DNA of 7,407 bases from an uncultured Collinsella sp. (GTDB taxonomy: Bacteria; Actinomycetota; Coriobacteriia; Coriobacteriales; Coriobacteriaceae): contig CABTWP010000070.1 of the NCBI GenBank assembly GCA_902488525.1, forward strand, positions 1-7,407, given 5' to 3'. The translations under genes were made by a program, and so were the position numbers. Every line of letters starts with the position of its first letter. Within the stretch, counting starts at the first letter, position 1. Positions 6,090 to 7,407 of this stretch are shown in pieces. A model generated the notes under the pieces. The model was not told the DNA's origin. It worked only from the letters and a program-made list of their open reading frames with translations, and did no database searches.

Positions 6090-7271
6090 TTACCCGCGCG
6101 GCTTGATTTTATCACGTAGCGACTTGAGGTTCTCCAGTGCCGCGTTAAGCGTCTCATCCCGCTTGGCAAAGTGGAAACGAATCAGATGGTTGACGGGCTC
6201 GCGGAAGAAGCTCGAGCCGGGCACGGCGCCCACGCCCACCTTGGATGCGAGGTCCTCGCAGAATTCGAGGTCGCTGTCATAGCCAAACTCAGAGATGTCC
6301 ATCATGACGTAGTAGGCGCCCTGCGGCACGTTGTGCGTGAGGCCGATGCTGCCGAGTCCCTGACAGAACAGGTCGCGCTTGGCGGTGTAGAGGTCGAGGA
6401 CCTCCTGGTAATAGCTGTCGTCGAAGTTGAGGGCGGTGACGACAGCTTCCTGCAGGGGAGCGGCGGCACCCACGGTGAGGAAGTCGTGGACCTTCTTGAT
6501 GCGCTCGGTGATCTGGGCCGGGGCAATGGTGTAGCCAAGACGCCAGCCGGTGATGGAGTACGTCTTAGACAGCGAACTGCAGCTGATGGTTCGCTCGAAC
6601 ATGCCGGGCAGCGTGGCCATATAGACGTGCTCGTGGGGCGCGTAGACGATGTGCTCGTATACCTCGTCGGTAATGCAGTAGGCGTCGTACTTTTTGCAGA
6701 GGTCGGCGATAAAGGTGAGCTCCTCGCGCGTAAAGACCTTGCCGCAGGGGTTGGAAGGGTTGCACAGGACGATGGCCTTGGGGTCGTTGTCGCGGAAGGC
6801 CGCCTCGAGTGTCTCGCGGTCAAAGTCGAATGTGGGCGGGTTGAGCGGCACGTAGATGGGCTCGGCACCCGAAAGGATCGTGTCGGCGCCGTAGTTCTCG
6901 TAGAACGGCGAGAAGATGACGACCTTATCGCCGGGGTTCGTGACCGTCATCATGGCGGCCATCATGGCCTCGGTGGAGCCGCAGGTGACTACGATATTCT
7001 CGTTGGGGTTCACCGGCATGCCCATAAAGTGCTCCTGTTTGGCGGCGAGCGCCTCGCGCATGGCCTGGGAGCCCCAGGTGATGGAGTACTGGTGATAGAG
7101 CGGCTTGGGGTCGCTGGCTATGGTGCTGAGGCTATCGAGCAGCTGCGCCGGGGGATCGAAGTCGGGGAAGCCCTGCGAGAGATTGACAGCGCCGTACTTA
7201 TTGGAGATGCGTGTCATGCGGCGGATGACCGAATCGGTAAACGTTGCCGTGCGGTTGGAGAGTTCTTTCAT
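6090..7271 (-). CDS. Class I/II PLP-dependent aminotransferase
   Basis: Cytoplasmic pyridoxal-phosphate enzyme that moves an amino group between an amino acid and a 2-oxo acid. The 393 aa match fold type I, subfamily I-gamma-like, near methionine / kynurenine / aspartate aminotransferases. Visible are the N-terminal NLSQGFPDF (30-38), NPSNPCGKVF (171-180) with Asn174 for the cofactor, Asp202 in TDEVYEH for the pyridine nitrogen, Schiff-base Lys236 in SSLSKTYS, Arg244 in TGWRLGY for the phosphate, and Arg365 in LIRFHFA for the substrate carboxylate. All catalytic residues are present and the length is full. The start at 7271 is set by AAAGGA on the minus strand (7282-7277), 5 nt before ATG. 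The opening (SQGFPDF) and general pattern resemble the methionine/glutamine transaminase group such as E. coli YbdL, but substrate cannot be decided. Its promoter is either in 7284-7386 or beyond the end of the contig; no convincing one is seen. Confidence 0.95.
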   Translation of the reverse strand: MKELSNRTATFTDSVIRRMTRISNKYGAVNLSQGFPDFDPPAQLLDSLSTIASDPKPLYHQYSITWGSQAMREALAAKQEHFMGMPVNPNENIVVTCGSTEAMMAAMMTVTNPGDKVVIFSPFYENYGADTILSGAEPIYVPLNPPTFDFDRETLEAAFRDNDPKAIVLCNPSNPCGKVFTREELTFIADLCKKYDAYCITDEVYEHIVYAPHEHVYMATLPGMFERTISCSSLSKTYSITGWRLGYTIAPAQITERIKKVHDFLTVGAAAPLQEAVVTALNFDDSYYQEVLDLYTAKRDLFCQGLGSIGLTHNVPQGAYYVMMDISEFGYDSDLEFCEDLASKVGVGAVPGSSFFREPVNHLIRFHFAKRDETLNAALENLKSLRDKIKPRG

Positions 7272-7355
7272 GACGGTCCTTTCGAGGATTTGCAGTGGGG
7301 CAAGTTTACTCCTATGAAACCGGTGGGATTTGTTCGAAATGGTCTCGAAAAACTC

Positions 7356-7374
7356 TTTTCAAAATTCTTGAAAA
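7356..7374. repeat. Inverted repeat TTTTCAA-N5-TTGAAAA upstream of the aminotransferase
   Basis: Two 7-bp arms (7356-7362 and 7368-7374) pair perfectly around AATTC. The stretch is AT-rich in an otherwise GC-rich window and lies 85 nt upstream of the aminotransferase start. It could be a regulator site or part of the promoter region (TTGAAA reads on both strands). With only 12 nt between it and the adapter sequence, the true upstream context is missing. The rest of 7283-7386 shows no gene. Confidence 0.4.
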
Positions 7375-7386
7375 TTGGGGCTTGCA

Positions 7387-7407
7387 TCGTATGCCGTCTT
7401 CTGCTTG
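7387..7407 (+). other. Illumina P7 / small-RNA 3' adapter sequence at contig end (artefact)
   Basis: The final 21 bases begin TCGTATGCCGTCTTC and end in CTGCTTG. They equal the constant 3' part of the Illumina P7-side adapter, also used as the early small-RNA 3' adapter, with no mismatch, and they stop at its last base. The adapter's preceding bases (ATC before TCGTATG in indexed libraries) are not matched: the window has GCA there. A chance match of this length at the exact edge is very unlikely. Biological sequence should be taken to end near 7386. Confidence 0.93.

Noticed and set aside
5951..6169. N-terminal extension of 73 residues on the ROK kinase.
   Set aside because: It would run through the aminotransferase terminator and the kinase promoter. 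The internal ATG at 5950 has a strong ribosome site and begins right at the family's conserved N-terminus.
7368..7395. A plus-strand promoter made from TTGAAA and a -10-like TATGCC at the right edge.
   Set aside because: The -10-like bases lie inside the adapter sequence, so they are not genomic.

Overview
The window looks like chromosomal DNA of a high-GC Gram-positive bacterium. The best guess is a gut actinobacterium of the class Coriobacteriia, such as Collinsella. The reasons are the GC-rich codon use, the very long Ala/Pro/Lys/Arg-rich extension on transcription terminator Rho (typical of high-GC Gram-positives), the lack of a Gram-negative style envelope gene set, and sigma70-like promoters. 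The genus is inferred from general character and was not tested by any search.

Left part, plus strand. A promoter with an extended -10 (31-58) and a roughly 138-nt leader precede rho (203-2776, GTG start, 857 aa). The C-terminal ~420 residues are a complete Rho helicase; the first ~436 residues are a low-complexity, probably disordered arm with spaced basic patches. An intrinsic terminator follows (2817-2848).

Middle part, plus strand. A good promoter (2923-2951) and a leader able to fold drive a two-gene unit. The first gene (3088-4488) is an unrecognised 466-aa protein with a predicted membrane hairpin and a long acidic cytoplasmic tail. The second (4496-4945) is a small VanZ-family membrane protein, only 7 nt downstream. 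A 13-bp hairpin flanked by A5 and T6 contains the VanZ stop codon and probably terminates transcription from both sides.

Right part, minus strand. A ROK-family sugar kinase, fructokinase type (5060-5950), and a class I/II PLP-dependent aminotransferase (6090-7271) are separated by a terminator (6022-6064). They are therefore probably separate transcripts. Together they suggest ordinary sugar entry into glycolysis and amino-acid metabolism.

Right edge. The last 21 bases (7387-7407) match the Illumina P7 / small-RNA 3' adapter exactly, ending at its last base. This is most likely adapter left on a contig end, not biology. No mobile element, CRISPR array, rRNA or tRNA was seen. The items most worth following are the modular disordered arm of Rho, the unknown hairpin-plus-acidic-tail protein with a duplicated Trp motif paired with VanZ, and the adapter artefact.
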